Positions 10,731 through 18,665 of a DNA stretch of 64,000 nt are shown one piece after another. The notes under the pieces are model-generated. The model did not search any database and had not been told where the DNA came from. It saw only the letters and a list, made by a program, of their open reading frames with translations. Both the position numbers and the translations under genes were made by a program. This DNA comes from Planctomycetaceae bacterium. GTDB taxonomy: Bacteria; Planctomycetota; Planctomycetia; Pirellulales; Pirellulaceae. Position 1 is the first letter of the stretch. Each line of letters starts with the position of its first letter. The stretch spans positions 29,592 through 93,591 of the forward strand of contig RECD01000164.1 in the NCBI GenBank assembly GCA_007694185.1, in the 5' to 3' direction.

Positions 10731-12095
10731 GTGGATTCCGTCAACTCCCTGCCGACTTTTCGAAACGCCGCGCTCCGCAGCGGGCTGGTCAGCATTGAAC
10801 TTTGGGAAGCCACCGTTCATGAGGTGGGGTCGGACGCGGGGCGGATCGCCCAGCGATTGGTCGCTCAGGGTGCGGTGACGCCTTACCAGGCCCAGCAACT
10901 GCGTTTCGGCCGGGGGAAATTGAACCTGGGCCCCTACCTGATCACCGACTGGATCGGGCAGGGCGGGATGGGGCAGGTCTTCAAGGCGGTGCATACCGTG
11001 ATGGGCCGGCCTTCGGCGGTGAAGGTGTTGCCGTTGGAGAAGTCGACGCCCCAGTCCCGCGAGAGTTTTCTGCGGGAAATTCGCCTGCAAGCCGGGTTGG
11101 ATTGCCCGTTCTTGGTCCGGGCGTACGATGCCGGGCATGACGGCAACGTCCATTACCTGGTCACCGAATACGTCCCCGGCACCGACCTGAGGCGGTTGGT
11201 TCGTCAACGTGGTCCGCTGCCACCAAGTATCGCCGCCGGCGTGATCCGACAGGCCGCCTTGGGATTGAACTACGCTCACGGGTTGGGGCTGATCCACCGC
11301 GACGTCAAGCCCGGCAACATCCTGGTGACGCCGGAAGGCCTTGCGAAAGTCTCTGATGTCGGCTTGGCCGCATGGATGGGAGCGAGTGACGATCTGCGGG
11401 TCGGCAAGATTGTCGGGACGGCCGACTACCTGTCGCCGGAGCAGATCCGCACGCCTGATGACATCGGGCCGGTGAGCGACTTGTATTCGTTGGGCTGTAC
11501 CCTGTACTACGCGGTCACCGGAAAGGTGCCCTTCCCCGGGGGCGATGCTCGCGAGAAATGCCGTCGTCACCTCGAGGAAACGCCCTGGCATCCTCGCCGC
11601 TTCGCACCGGAATTGTCCGAAGAATTGGTCGAATTGATCGGCGAAATGATGGACAAGGATCCTCGCAAGCGGATCGCTTCGGCGGCATCGGTTGCCGAAC
11701 GGTTGGCGCCATGGTGCGACGAGCAGCCCGCGGGGTTTCCGGCTGTGTTGAGGAGCAGTCCGTGGATGCCCGCGCCGCCACCGGCCGAACCGGCGCCCGA
11801 ACCGGTTCCGGAATCGGCCGGGGGGTCGACCGAACGCGAGGCGATTTCGAGGACGGCGTTGGAGGACCCGCGAAGCGATGCGATTCGGCCCAATCCGCTG
11901 CCCGGCGGGTTCGGTTCCGGCGCGTCCGTCTTGTCCCCGCCCCTGCCGCCCCCCGTCCCGACCTGGGCCGAACCGGAACGTCCCCAATCGATCGATCAGT
12001 CGTTGCGGCTGGCGCAGTTCCTGGTCATTGTCAGCCTGATCAGCCTACTGTTGGGGGCCGTGATCGGCTTCGTCATCGGGCGGAACTTGGAGTGA
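10731..12095 (+). CDS. Transmembrane Ser/Thr protein kinase, planctomycete type
   Basis: 454 aa from a GTG start. An N-terminal helical region (about 1-65, ending VTPYQAQQLRFGRG) is shared in style with the kinase at 27680. The Hanks-type catalytic domain has the glycine loop GQGGMG (76-81), the VAIK-type lysine AVKVL (K98), HRDVKPGN (H189-D191) and an activation loop ending GTADYLSPEQI. The magnesium motif is DVG instead of DFG (209-211), which still keeps the essential Asp. A Pro-rich linker leads to a C-terminal membrane helix (about 428-449) and a very short tail, so the kinase domain faces the cytosol and no sensor domain is visible. Its last 51 bp overlap the convergent gene at 12045. 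It probably forms a unit with the upstream GH38-like gene. Confidence 0.9.
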   Translation: MDSVNSLPTFRNAALRSGLVSIELWEATVHEVGSDAGRIAQRLVAQGAVTPYQAQQLRFGRGKLNLGPYLITDWIGQGGMGQVFKAVHTVMGRPSAVKVLPLEKSTPQSRESFLREIRLQAGLDCPFLVRAYDAGHDGNVHYLVTEYVPGTDLRRLVRQRGPLPPSIAAGVIRQAALGLNYAHGLGLIHRDVKPGNILVTPEGLAKVSDVGLAAWMGASDDLRVGKIVGTADYLSPEQIRTPDDIGPVSDLYSLGCTLYYAVTGKVPFPGGDAREKCRRHLEETPWHPRRFAPELSEELVELIGEMMDKDPRKRIASAASVAERLAPWCDEQPAGFPAVLRSSPWMPAPPPAEPAPEPVPESAGGSTEREAISRTALEDPRSDAIRPNPLPGGFGSGASVLSPPLPPPVPTWAEPERPQSIDQSLRLAQFLVIVSLISLLLGAVIGFVIGRNLE

Positions 12096-12614
12096 CGGGT
12101 CGATCGGTACCTCGCCGTCACCGCCGTCGAGGTTCGGTGGCGTGCGGACGAAGGTGTCCGCCGGCCGAAGTTCCGTCTTGTCCGTGAGCAGTCGCAATTG
12201 GTCGCAGGTGTAGAGCCGATCGCTGACGGGATGGCTGGCTAACTGATATTGGATACGACGTTCGTGAAGCGAATAGAACATCCCCACCACTTCGGACACG
12301 AACAATTCGACTTGCATCCCGACGCCGATCGTCTCGACCTGATCACCGATCTCGATCCCTTCGCTGACGACCGGCAGCCACAGGCAGGGACGCAAGCGGA
12401 ATCGGAGGTCGCCGTAGCGGAAGTGATAATAGACCGAATCGAATCGGTAGCGGCAAAACACGCGGTTGCTGGGGATCATCCCCCGGATCCGCTCGGCATC
12501 TTCGGGGTGGAACCAATCCTGCCCGTCGGCGGGGGTTCGCAGGAAGACTCCGTAATCGGGCAGGGGTGGCAGGATCGCCGGCAATTCGTTCGGCAGGTCT
12601 TTCGATTCGCTCAT
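12045..12614 (-). CDS. Conserved-looking protein of unknown function in the mqn operon
   Basis: 189 aa from the ATG at 12612-12614, which overlaps the mqnD stop as ATGA, so translation is probably coupled. The protein is soluble with no signal peptide. It begins with a Pro/Leu-rich segment, then an aromatic-rich beta-like core (RVFCRYRFDSVYYHFRYGD, LRPCLWLPVVSEGIEIGDQV) and ends in an acidic tail. I do not recognise the family. A frame extending further upstream exists but lies wholly inside mqnD. The last 51 bp are antisense to the 3' end of the kinase gene at 10731. Its position suggests, but does not prove, a link to menaquinone synthesis. Confidence 0.72.
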   Translation of the reverse strand: MSESKDLPNELPAILPPLPDYGVFLRTPADGQDWFHPEDAERIRGMIPSNRVFCRYRFDSVYYHFRYGDLRFRLRPCLWLPVVSEGIEIGDQVETIGVGMQVELFVSEVVGMFYSLHERRIQYQLASHPVSDRLYTCDQLRLLTDKTELRPADTFVRTPPNLDGGDGEVPIDPSLQVPPDDEADHGPQQ

Positions 12615-13558
12615 CCGTTGTCCTTCGTGGGGGCATCGTACGGGGTTGTCTGAGGGCCGTGCGATGACGACGCCCGCGGTTGGCCGGTTTGGGCGGTGGT
12701 GACCGGCGGTTGGCCGAATACCTCCAGATGCACATCCTCCGGAATCACCCCGGCTCGGGCGGCCATGGTGGAGAGTTCCGTTAACGCGGCGGTGCCGACC
12801 GACCCGAGGTCGCGTGTCCATTGGTTGACGTACAGTTCTACGTGCCGCATCAGCACCTGGTCATCGAATTCCTGTGCGTGCCGCCGCATCATCGGGAGCG
12901 GCGAGTCGGGATCGGCGAGGGCCGATTCGAGCGATTCGCGGATCACGTCCTGGACGCCTCCGATCACTTCGGGGCCCAACCGTTTGGCGGCTAAGATCCC
13001 GCCCAGTGGCAGCGGGCAACTGGTCGTTTTCTCCCAACGGGTGCCCAGGTCCTCAACCAAGTGGAGGCCCTGGTTCTGCCAGGTGAAGCGGCCCTCGTGA
13101 ATGCAGACGCCGAAGTCGGCTTGCCCGGTCGCCAAGGCCGGCATGATCTCCGAAAAGACGACCTGATCGATGCGGGTGGTGTGGGGGTAAAACAGCCGAA
13201 ACAGCAGGGTCGCGGTCGTGTCGTCGCCGGGACAGAGCGTCCGCTGTTTTGCGTCCCGAGGCGACTCTTTTGCCCGCGCGGCCAACAACAGCGGGCCGAC
13301 GCCGAACCCCAACGCCGAGCCGCTGGGAAGCACGATGTAATCGTTAGCCATCCGCAGCGCGGCATGAAAGCTGGCCTTGGCGATGTCGAGGTCACCGATG
13401 ACCAAACGTCGGTTCAGTTGTTGAATGTCCAGCAATTCGATCTGGAAATCGAACCCACGCCAATCGACCCGACGATCGATCAACGCCGCAAACGCGAAGG
13501 TGTCGTTAGGGCAAGTCGAAATGCCCAGTCGGATCGGGGTCGCGCGGCCGGAACTCAT
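12611..13558 (-). CDS. mqnD: 1,4-dihydroxy-6-naphthoate synthase MqnD
   Basis: 315 aa. It matches the MqnD/periplasmic-binding-protein fold that converts cyclic dehypoxanthine futalosine to 1,4-dihydroxy-6-naphthoate in the futalosine route to menaquinone. Visible hallmarks are LGISTCPNDTFAF near the N-terminus, DIQQLNRRLVIGDLDIAKASFHA, LPSGSALGFGVGPLL, and the GQADFGVCIHEGRFTW segment with the family His/Glu. The start chosen is the ATG at 13556-13558, which overlaps the mqnB stop as ATGA; longer upstream extensions lie inside mqnB. The tail beyond about residue 285 is Pro/Thr-rich and not conserved in type. Together with mqnB it marks the organism as a futalosine-pathway menaquinone user. 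Confidence 0.93.
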   Translation of the reverse strand: MSSGRATPIRLGISTCPNDTFAFAALIDRRVDWRGFDFQIELLDIQQLNRRLVIGDLDIAKASFHAALRMANDYIVLPSGSALGFGVGPLLLAARAKESPRDAKQRTLCPGDDTTATLLFRLFYPHTTRIDQVVFSEIMPALATGQADFGVCIHEGRFTWQNQGLHLVEDLGTRWEKTTSCPLPLGGILAAKRLGPEVIGGVQDVIRESLESALADPDSPLPMMRRHAQEFDDQVLMRHVELYVNQWTRDLGSVGTAALTELSTMAARAGVIPEDVHLEVFGQPPVTTAQTGQPRASSSHGPQTTPYDAPTKDNG

Positions 13559-14361
13559 GCTCGCCTCGCCCCATCCGGTTCTGAACCTGGCAAACTCTGA
13601 GATGTCGGTCCCGTGACAGCGGCGAAGGGCATCCGGGCATTCAACAACCGGGCGACCGATTCGAGGGCGGTCACCGTCTGCCAATGGCTCAAATCCCGGT
13701 CGCCGGCACGATTCGAAATGCCCCTCACGATCCGCAGTGGGATACCGGCCAGGCGGCAGGCCGCCGCCACGCCGAAGCCTTCCATGTCCTCCGCCGCCAG
13801 CGTCGGGTAACGCTGGCGACGACCCTCCGCTTGGGCGGCATCCGCCGAGGCGGCGCAAACGCTGAGCAAACCGAGCCCTTGATAGTCCGCGTCGCCAGCG
13901 TCCGGTGCGGGCATTCCCGATCCGCGGCTCGGCCGCAAAGAGATCGCATCGCCGATCACAGGCGAATCGTCGGAGCCCGGCCAGTGTGTCCAGCCGATCT
14001 CCGCGGCGCTGCGATAGGTCGATCGGCAGGCTGGCTGGGCCCCGAAATCACAACCCGGCGGGATCGCGACTCCGACCCCCACTCCATCGACTTCGACCCG
14101 ATCGAACTCGTACGCATTGCCGATCGTCAGCCGCGGGTCGAGCGCGCCGGCGATCCCCGCCAGGATCAATGACTTTGGCTGGTACCGAGCGATCAGCATC
14201 ACGGCGCGAGCGGCGGAAATGATCTGGCCGAAACCGCAGAGCGCCACGTTCCCGTTCCCCGATTCACTCCCCGCACAACCGCTATCGGCGGCAAAACCGC
14301 GCAGTTGGGGGAGCAGAATTTGCATTTCGGGCTCGGTGGGGACCAGCAGCAGTTGGTTCAT
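13555..14361 (-). CDS. mqnB: Futalosine hydrolase MqnB
   Basis: 268 aa, nucleoside phosphorylase/hydrolase fold. MqnB releases the nucleobase (hypoxanthine or adenine) from futalosine or its amino analogue before radical cyclisation. Motifs seen: LLLVPTEPEMQ at the N-terminus, ILAGIAGALDPRLTIGNAY, the catalytic AAEDMEGFGVAAACRLAGIP, and IVRGISNRAGDRDLSHW close to the C-terminus. These match the futalosine hydrolase branch, and the adjacent mqnD settles the call over MTA/SAH nucleosidase. An internal Pro/Gly-rich stretch around 125-165 makes it a little longer than usual. It is the first gene of a three-gene ATGA-coupled operon; AGGAA lies about 10 nt before the ATG. Confidence 0.92.
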   Translation of the reverse strand: MNQLLLVPTEPEMQILLPQLRGFAADSGCAGSESGNGNVALCGFGQIISAARAVMLIARYQPKSLILAGIAGALDPRLTIGNAYEFDRVEVDGVGVGVAIPPGCDFGAQPACRSTYRSAAEIGWTHWPGSDDSPVIGDAISLRPSRGSGMPAPDAGDADYQGLGLLSVCAASADAAQAEGRRQRYPTLAAEDMEGFGVAAACRLAGIPLRIVRGISNRAGDRDLSHWQTVTALESVARLLNARMPFAAVTGPTSQSLPGSEPDGARRA

Positions 14362-14488
14362 GTTGGATCATTCCTGATACGGTAGGCTAACCTTACGAAG
14401 CGGCGGGAGAAAGTCGCGATGGAGCCTTGGCAACTGCCGAATCGGCCGCGGCCGCACCCGATCGAGCCTCGAAGACTCGGGCGATTTC

Positions 14489-15268
14489 ATGAACCGATCC
14501 ACCACCGATTCTTTCGGATTTCTCAAGACGACCGCGATCGGCGGGCTCTTTTTTTTGTTGCCGTTGGCGGTCGTGTTGTTCTTGGTGGGCCAGGTCGCTC
14601 GAGCCGTCTGGGTCGTCGCGCGGGAATTGGCCGATTACCTCCCCGCGCTCGCCTTCTGGGGTTACCCGCTGCTGCTGCTGATCGCGCTGGGACTGATCGT
14701 GCTGGGCTGTTTTGTTTCCGGAATCATCGCGCGGCGACAATTCGGCCAGCGGCTCAGTCAGACGGTCGAGACTTACGTCGCCTCGATTTTTCCGCAGTAC
14801 ACGATCCTCAAGCAGCGGCTTTCCGGCAACCTCGGGCCCAACTCCGCGACGGGTTCATTTCGCCCGGTCGTCGTGCGGTTGCCGGGACACACCCGTTTGG
14901 GTTTCGAGATCGAGCGGTATGGTGATCACGCGGACGCCGCCGGTGTGGTCCGAGAGTCGGTAACGGTCTACTTGCCCGGTTCGCCTGATCCCTGGATGGG
15001 CCAGGTGATCATCGTCCCGGCACACTCGGTGGAGCCGTTGGCGAGCCCATTCGGCGAGACGACCGCGACCATGGAACATCTCGGTCGCGGGCTGCAAACG
15101 CTGATCGAACGGCACCGGGTCAGCCAGTTGGAATCGGGAGGTCCGGTAGCGTCTGAACATGGGCAGCCTGTCGCGACCGAGGCGACCGCAGCGGCTTCAT
15201 CCGGCGCCCCCGCGGCGTCACGCGGAACGGCCGAAGCCGCGTCCCAAGCGGACCGGGCCGGCATCTGA
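14489..15268 (+). CDS. DUF502 family inner-membrane protein
   Basis: 259 aa. Two membrane helices near the N-terminus (about 15-40 and 52-78) enclose a short loop and are followed by a soluble domain. Characteristic DUF502 features are FLKTTAIGGLFFLLPLAVVL at the start, the IIARRQFGQRLSQTVE segment after helix 2, YTILKQRLSG, and a beta-rich domain with TVYLPGSPDPWMGQVIIVP. The family is widespread in bacteria and its function is unknown. The C-terminal 50 residues are Ala/Ser/Thr-rich and probably disordered. It is divergent from mqnB and converges with the radical SAM gene only 26 bp away. Confidence 0.85.
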   Translation: MNRSTTDSFGFLKTTAIGGLFFLLPLAVVLFLVGQVARAVWVVARELADYLPALAFWGYPLLLLIALGLIVLGCFVSGIIARRQFGQRLSQTVETYVASIFPQYTILKQRLSGNLGPNSATGSFRPVVVRLPGHTRLGFEIERYGDHADAAGVVRESVTVYLPGSPDPWMGQVIIVPAHSVEPLASPFGETTATMEHLGRGLQTLIERHRVSQLESGGPVASEHGQPVATEATAAASSGAPAASRGTAEAASQADRAGI

Positions 15269-15294
15269 AGCTGGCTCGCTCGACCGCGACCGCC

Positions 15295-17130
15295 TCACTC
15301 GGCTTGGGCCATCGCGGTCAATTGGACGGTCGAGCGGGTTTGTTCTTTTTCCAAGTAGGCTCGACCGAACTTCACGTTGACGTGATCCCACGGCAGGCGA
15401 TCGAGCAACTCGTAGGGCTCGTGTACCTGCTTTTGGACGTCGATCCCGGCGTCTTCCAGGGCGTCCCACCACCGCTGGGGATCGAGGTGTTCGGTCCACC
15501 CGTCCATCCTGGCCCCCCGCTCCCAAGCCAACCGGATCGCCCGACCCGTGCGGCGATCACCACGACTCAGCACGCCTTCCAGCATGCTCGTTTCGACGTC
15601 GTGACACTTGACGCTGACGCTGCGGATGCGACACCGCTTCCGCATGTATTGGTGAGCCCAGCGGAAATACTCACGGCTTTGCATCCCGTTCCACTGGTAA
15701 GGGGTGTGGGGCTTGGGGACGAAGTTCGAAACGCTCGCGGTCACCTTGGCGAACCGCCCGCGCACCTCCTTGCCGACCGTGGCGATTTGTTCGGCCAGGT
15801 CGACGATCCCGTCCAGATCGACCTCCCGTTCGCCAGGCAGGCCGCACATGAAATACAGCTTGACGCTTTCGAAGCCGTTCTGGAACGCGACCCGGCAGCC
15901 TTCGATCAGGTCGCTGTTTTTGATCTTCTTGCGGATCTGTTCCCGCATGTCATCTCGGGCGACCTCCGGAGCCAGCGTCATCGAGCTGCGGCGATCGTTG
16001 CCCAGCAGGAGCGGGAGGGTGCGGAGCTGTTCGTTGACCCGCAGGCTCGGCACGCCGATGTTGACCCCCAGCGGCTTGAACACCTCGTGCAGCCGCTTGA
16101 TCAGCGGCTCGAAGTGGGGATAGTCGCTGCTGGAGAGCGACAGGATGCTGATTTCGTTCAGCCCCGTGTTGCGGTAGCTCTCCCGTGCCGCTTCGACGAT
16201 CGTTTCGACTTCGCGAACCCGCAGCGGCCGTTTGATCACGGTACTCTGACAAAACCGGCAGAGGTGGGGACAGCCCCGCATGATCTCCAAGGCGATCCGG
16301 TCGTGGACGCATTCGACATAGGGGACGATCGGGCGGGTCGGCAGCGGCATCGCGTCCAGGTCATCGATGACCGAGGGGGCGATCGTCGCGGGGACGTCCG
16401 GGCGGGTGCGGTGCAGGTCGACCACCCGGCCGTCCGCGTATTCGGGCTGATAGAACCGCGGGACGTAGGCGTAAGCCGTCCGGGAGGCGATGTTGGCGAG
16501 CGCTTCCTCTCGTTGCCGCCGGCCCGCGGCGGCATCGAACAGTTCGCCGTCGCGAACGATCGCTTGACGTTTCTCTTCGATCCAAGCGTCGCACAGGGCG
16601 GGCAATGCCGGCTCGCCATCGCCGATGATCATCACATCGAAAAAATCGGCCACCGGTTCCGGGTTCTGACAACAGGGGCCGCCCGCGACGACCAACGGAT
16701 CGGCGAGCGTTCGGTCCACCGACTCCAGCGGGATGCCTCCCAAGTCGAGCATCGTCAGCACGTTGGCGGCGCTGATCTCGTACTGCAAAGACAGCCCCAG
16801 GACGTCGAAGTCGCTGAGCGCCGTGAAGGTTTCCAAGCTGTACAGCGGGATGCCTTTTTCTCGCAGCAGTCGCTCCATGTCGGGCCAGGGGGTGAAGACC
16901 CGTTCGGCGCACCAATCCTCGCGGCGATTCATGAGCGAGTAGAGCACTTGCAGCCCATGATGGCTCATGCCGATCGTGTAGGCGTCAGGAAACCCCAGAC
17001 ACAGCTTCCCGCGAACTTGGGAATGGTCCTTGACGGTGATGTTCCGTTCGCCACCGACGTACTGACCGGGGGTCTGAACGTGCGGCCAAATCTGGGTCTC
17101 GAGCAGGCGTCGGCGGTCGTGTCGGATCAT
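15295..17130 (-). CDS. B12-binding radical SAM protein (TIGR03960-like)
   Basis: 611 aa from the ATG at 17128-17130. The N-terminal part (from LLETQIWPHVQTPGQYVGGE through LCLGFPDAYTIGMSHHGLQV) and the segment FDVLGLSLQYEISAANVLTM resemble a B12-binding-like domain. The radical SAM core carries CPHLCRFC, the CxxxCxxC ligands of the [4Fe-4S] cluster, in MRGCPHLCRFCQ. Downstream come LAPEVARDDMREQI and VKLYFMCGLPGE, both usual for the TIGR03960 family. The partner domain (TIGR03936/DUF2344) that often follows, and an RNase E/G gene, are not present here. The substrate is unknown. Longer upstream starts would run into the divergent Rieske gene's promoter and coding region, so they were not used. 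Confidence 0.88.
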   Translation of the reverse strand: MIRHDRRRLLETQIWPHVQTPGQYVGGERNITVKDHSQVRGKLCLGFPDAYTIGMSHHGLQVLYSLMNRREDWCAERVFTPWPDMERLLREKGIPLYSLETFTALSDFDVLGLSLQYEISAANVLTMLDLGGIPLESVDRTLADPLVVAGGPCCQNPEPVADFFDVMIIGDGEPALPALCDAWIEEKRQAIVRDGELFDAAAGRRQREEALANIASRTAYAYVPRFYQPEYADGRVVDLHRTRPDVPATIAPSVIDDLDAMPLPTRPIVPYVECVHDRIALEIMRGCPHLCRFCQSTVIKRPLRVREVETIVEAARESYRNTGLNEISILSLSSSDYPHFEPLIKRLHEVFKPLGVNIGVPSLRVNEQLRTLPLLLGNDRRSSMTLAPEVARDDMREQIRKKIKNSDLIEGCRVAFQNGFESVKLYFMCGLPGEREVDLDGIVDLAEQIATVGKEVRGRFAKVTASVSNFVPKPHTPYQWNGMQSREYFRWAHQYMRKRCRIRSVSVKCHDVETSMLEGVLSRGDRRTGRAIRLAWERGARMDGWTEHLDPQRWWDALEDAGIDVQKQVHEPYELLDRLPWDHVNVKFGRAYLEKEQTRSTVQLTAMAQAE

Positions 17131-17307
17131 CGAGGCGGTCTCGGCAGCAGAGGAAAGTGGGCTTCGAGCCACGCAAGTGGGCGTCGCGGCTGTGGCTTTT
17201 TCTGTCGGCGGCGGACAGGTCAGCAAAACGCACGGCGTCTGGCCAGGATCGACCGCTCGGTTAAAGTTTGTCCTATCCATGGGGTGCGGGACAAGGGAAG
17301 GAAGGGC

Positions 17308-17634
17308 ATGAGCGACTATCAGACCGTTGGCAAAGTGGACGATTTCGATGAAGGGGTAGGCCGCGCCTTCGCCGTGAACGAGCGGATGGTCGCGGTCTTT
17401 CGCCGCGGCGATCGGTTTTATGCGATCGACGACATCTGCCCTCACATGGGGGCATCGCTGGCCGCCGGTTGCCTGGAGGGAAACTCCGTCTCCTGTCCCT
17501 GGCACGCCTGGCGATTCTCGATCGTCGACGGCACTTGGGAGGACAACCCGCGGGTCAAGATCGATGCTTTCGCGGTCCGTGTCGTCGAGGACGAGGTGCA
17601 AGTCTTGGTCGAACCCCGCCGCGCGGCGAATTGA
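17308..17634 (+). CDS. Rieske [2Fe-2S] ferredoxin-type protein
   Basis: 108 aa, soluble. It has the complete Rieske cluster motif: CPHMG (residues about 43-47) and, 17 residues later, CPWHAW, giving two Cys and two His ligands. The length and lack of a membrane anchor match small ferredoxins of the NirD/dioxygenase-ferredoxin type. Those proteins pass electrons to a partner enzyme, but none is adjacent, so the physiological partner is unknown. The ATG at 17308 is preceded by AAGGGAAGGAAGGG, a strong ribosome-binding site, which decides the start over the much longer open frame upstream. That longer frame is antisense to the radical SAM gene. Confidence 0.9.
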   Translation: MSDYQTVGKVDDFDEGVGRAFAVNERMVAVFRRGDRFYAIDDICPHMGASLAAGCLEGNSVSCPWHAWRFSIVDGTWEDNPRVKIDAFAVRVVEDEVQVLVEPRRAAN

Positions 17635-17706
17635 TTCGGCCGTTCGCTGCGTAAGGATCCTCCGCCTCCCGTTTCATCCCCTGCCCGCTTAGCCGGAGCC
17701 CCACTC

Positions 17707-18561
17707 GTGTCAGGCACTTCTTCCACCAAGCCCGCTCCCCAGAGTCGGTTGGCGATTCATACCATCACGACCAAGCCGTGGGGCTTGGCGGAAGCGGTCG
17801 GCCATTACGCGGCCCAGGGCATCGGTGGCGTGAGCGTCTGGGTGGAGGCGATCGAGGGGATGTCGGCTGGCGAGGCCCATCGGATCATCGACGACGCGGG
17901 CCTGCGGGTCCCGGCGCTCGTACGCGGCGGCTTTTTTTGCGACGCGGCGGCGAGTCAACGGCAAGCCCGCGTCGATCACAACCTGGGGCTGATCGAGACG
18001 GCCGCGGAACTCCGAGCCGAGATGATCGTGCTGGTGGTCGGAGCCGTCCCCGGCGAGCCGCTCGACCGACAACGCGGGTGGGTCGCCGACGCGATCGACC
18101 GGCTCCGCGGCCCCGCCGCGGCCGCGGGGGTTCGTTTGGCGATCGAGCCGTTGCACCCGATGTACGCCGCCGAGCGGAGTTGCATCAATCGGATCGCCGA
18201 GGCGAGGCGAATCTGTGAGCGGCTGGATGACCCGATCGTCGGGGTGGCCGTCGACGTCTACCACGTTTGGTGGGACCCTGACCTGTCGACCGAGATCGAA
18301 CGGCTCGGCCGCGACGGCAGCCTATTCGCTTTCCACCTTTGCGATTGGCGAGTTCCCACGCGAGATCTGCTGAATGACCGCGCGCTGATGGGAGACGGCT
18401 GCATCGATCTGGTCGGATTGACCCGCCAGGTGCGAGCCGCCGGCTTCACCGGGTGGGACGAGGTCGAGATTTTCTCGGACGAACATTGGCAGGAAGACCA
18501 AGCGGAGTTCCTGGAGCGGATCGTGCGTCGTTACGCCGCGATCGACCAGCAAGCGGGCTGA
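17707..18561 (+). CDS. Sugar phosphate isomerase/epimerase-like TIM-barrel protein
   Basis: 284 aa from a GTG start. It belongs to the xylose-isomerase-like / AP-endonuclease-2 superfamily. It shows LAIHTITTKPWGLAEAV at strand 1, the metal-binding sequence LAIEPLHPMYA (Glu), VGVAVDVYHVWWDPD (Asp/His), FAFHLCDWR (His) and WDEVEIFSDEHW (Glu near the C-terminus). These are the usual divalent-metal ligands of the family, which mostly acts on sugars or polyols. The exact substrate cannot be told from sequence. The stop codon lies inside the first unit of the 20-bp tandem array that fills the gap to the next gene. The Rieske gene 72 bp upstream runs in the same direction. Confidence 0.83.
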   Translation: MSGTSSTKPAPQSRLAIHTITTKPWGLAEAVGHYAAQGIGGVSVWVEAIEGMSAGEAHRIIDDAGLRVPALVRGGFFCDAAASQRQARVDHNLGLIETAAELRAEMIVLVVGAVPGEPLDRQRGWVADAIDRLRGPAAAAGVRLAIEPLHPMYAAERSCINRIAEARRICERLDDPIVGVAVDVYHVWWDPDLSTEIERLGRDGSLFAFHLCDWRVPTRDLLNDRALMGDGCIDLVGLTRQVRAAGFTGWDEVEIFSDEHWQEDQAEFLERIVRRYAAIDQQAG

Positions 18562-18664
18562 GCGTCTGACAAGCGGGCTGAGCGTCTGACAAGCGGGCTG
18601 AGCGTCTGACAAGCGGGCTACGCGTCTGACAAGCGGGCTACGCGTCTGACAAGCGGGCTACGCG
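18551..18664. repeat. 20-bp tandem repeat array, 5.7 copies
   Basis: Three units of AAGCGGGCTGAGCGTCTGAC are followed by two units with CTACGCG in place of CTGAGCG and a partial 14-bp unit. The variant switch happens once, so the array grew in two homogeneous blocks. The first unit supplies the last codons and TGA of the upstream gene, and the last unit ends 2 bp before the stop codon of the convergent transsulfuration gene, so the array occupies the whole space between two convergent genes. Confidence 0.97.
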
Positions 18665-18665
18665 G

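Noticed and set aside
15304..17307. A very long open frame on the plus strand opposite the radical SAM gene
   Set aside because: It is antisense to a gene with clear cluster-binding motifs; only its last 108 codons (Rieske) have protein-family character and their own ribosome-binding site.
18551..18664. Possible CRISPR array
   Set aside because: Units are contiguous 20-bp tandem copies with no unique spacers, and no cas gene is present.
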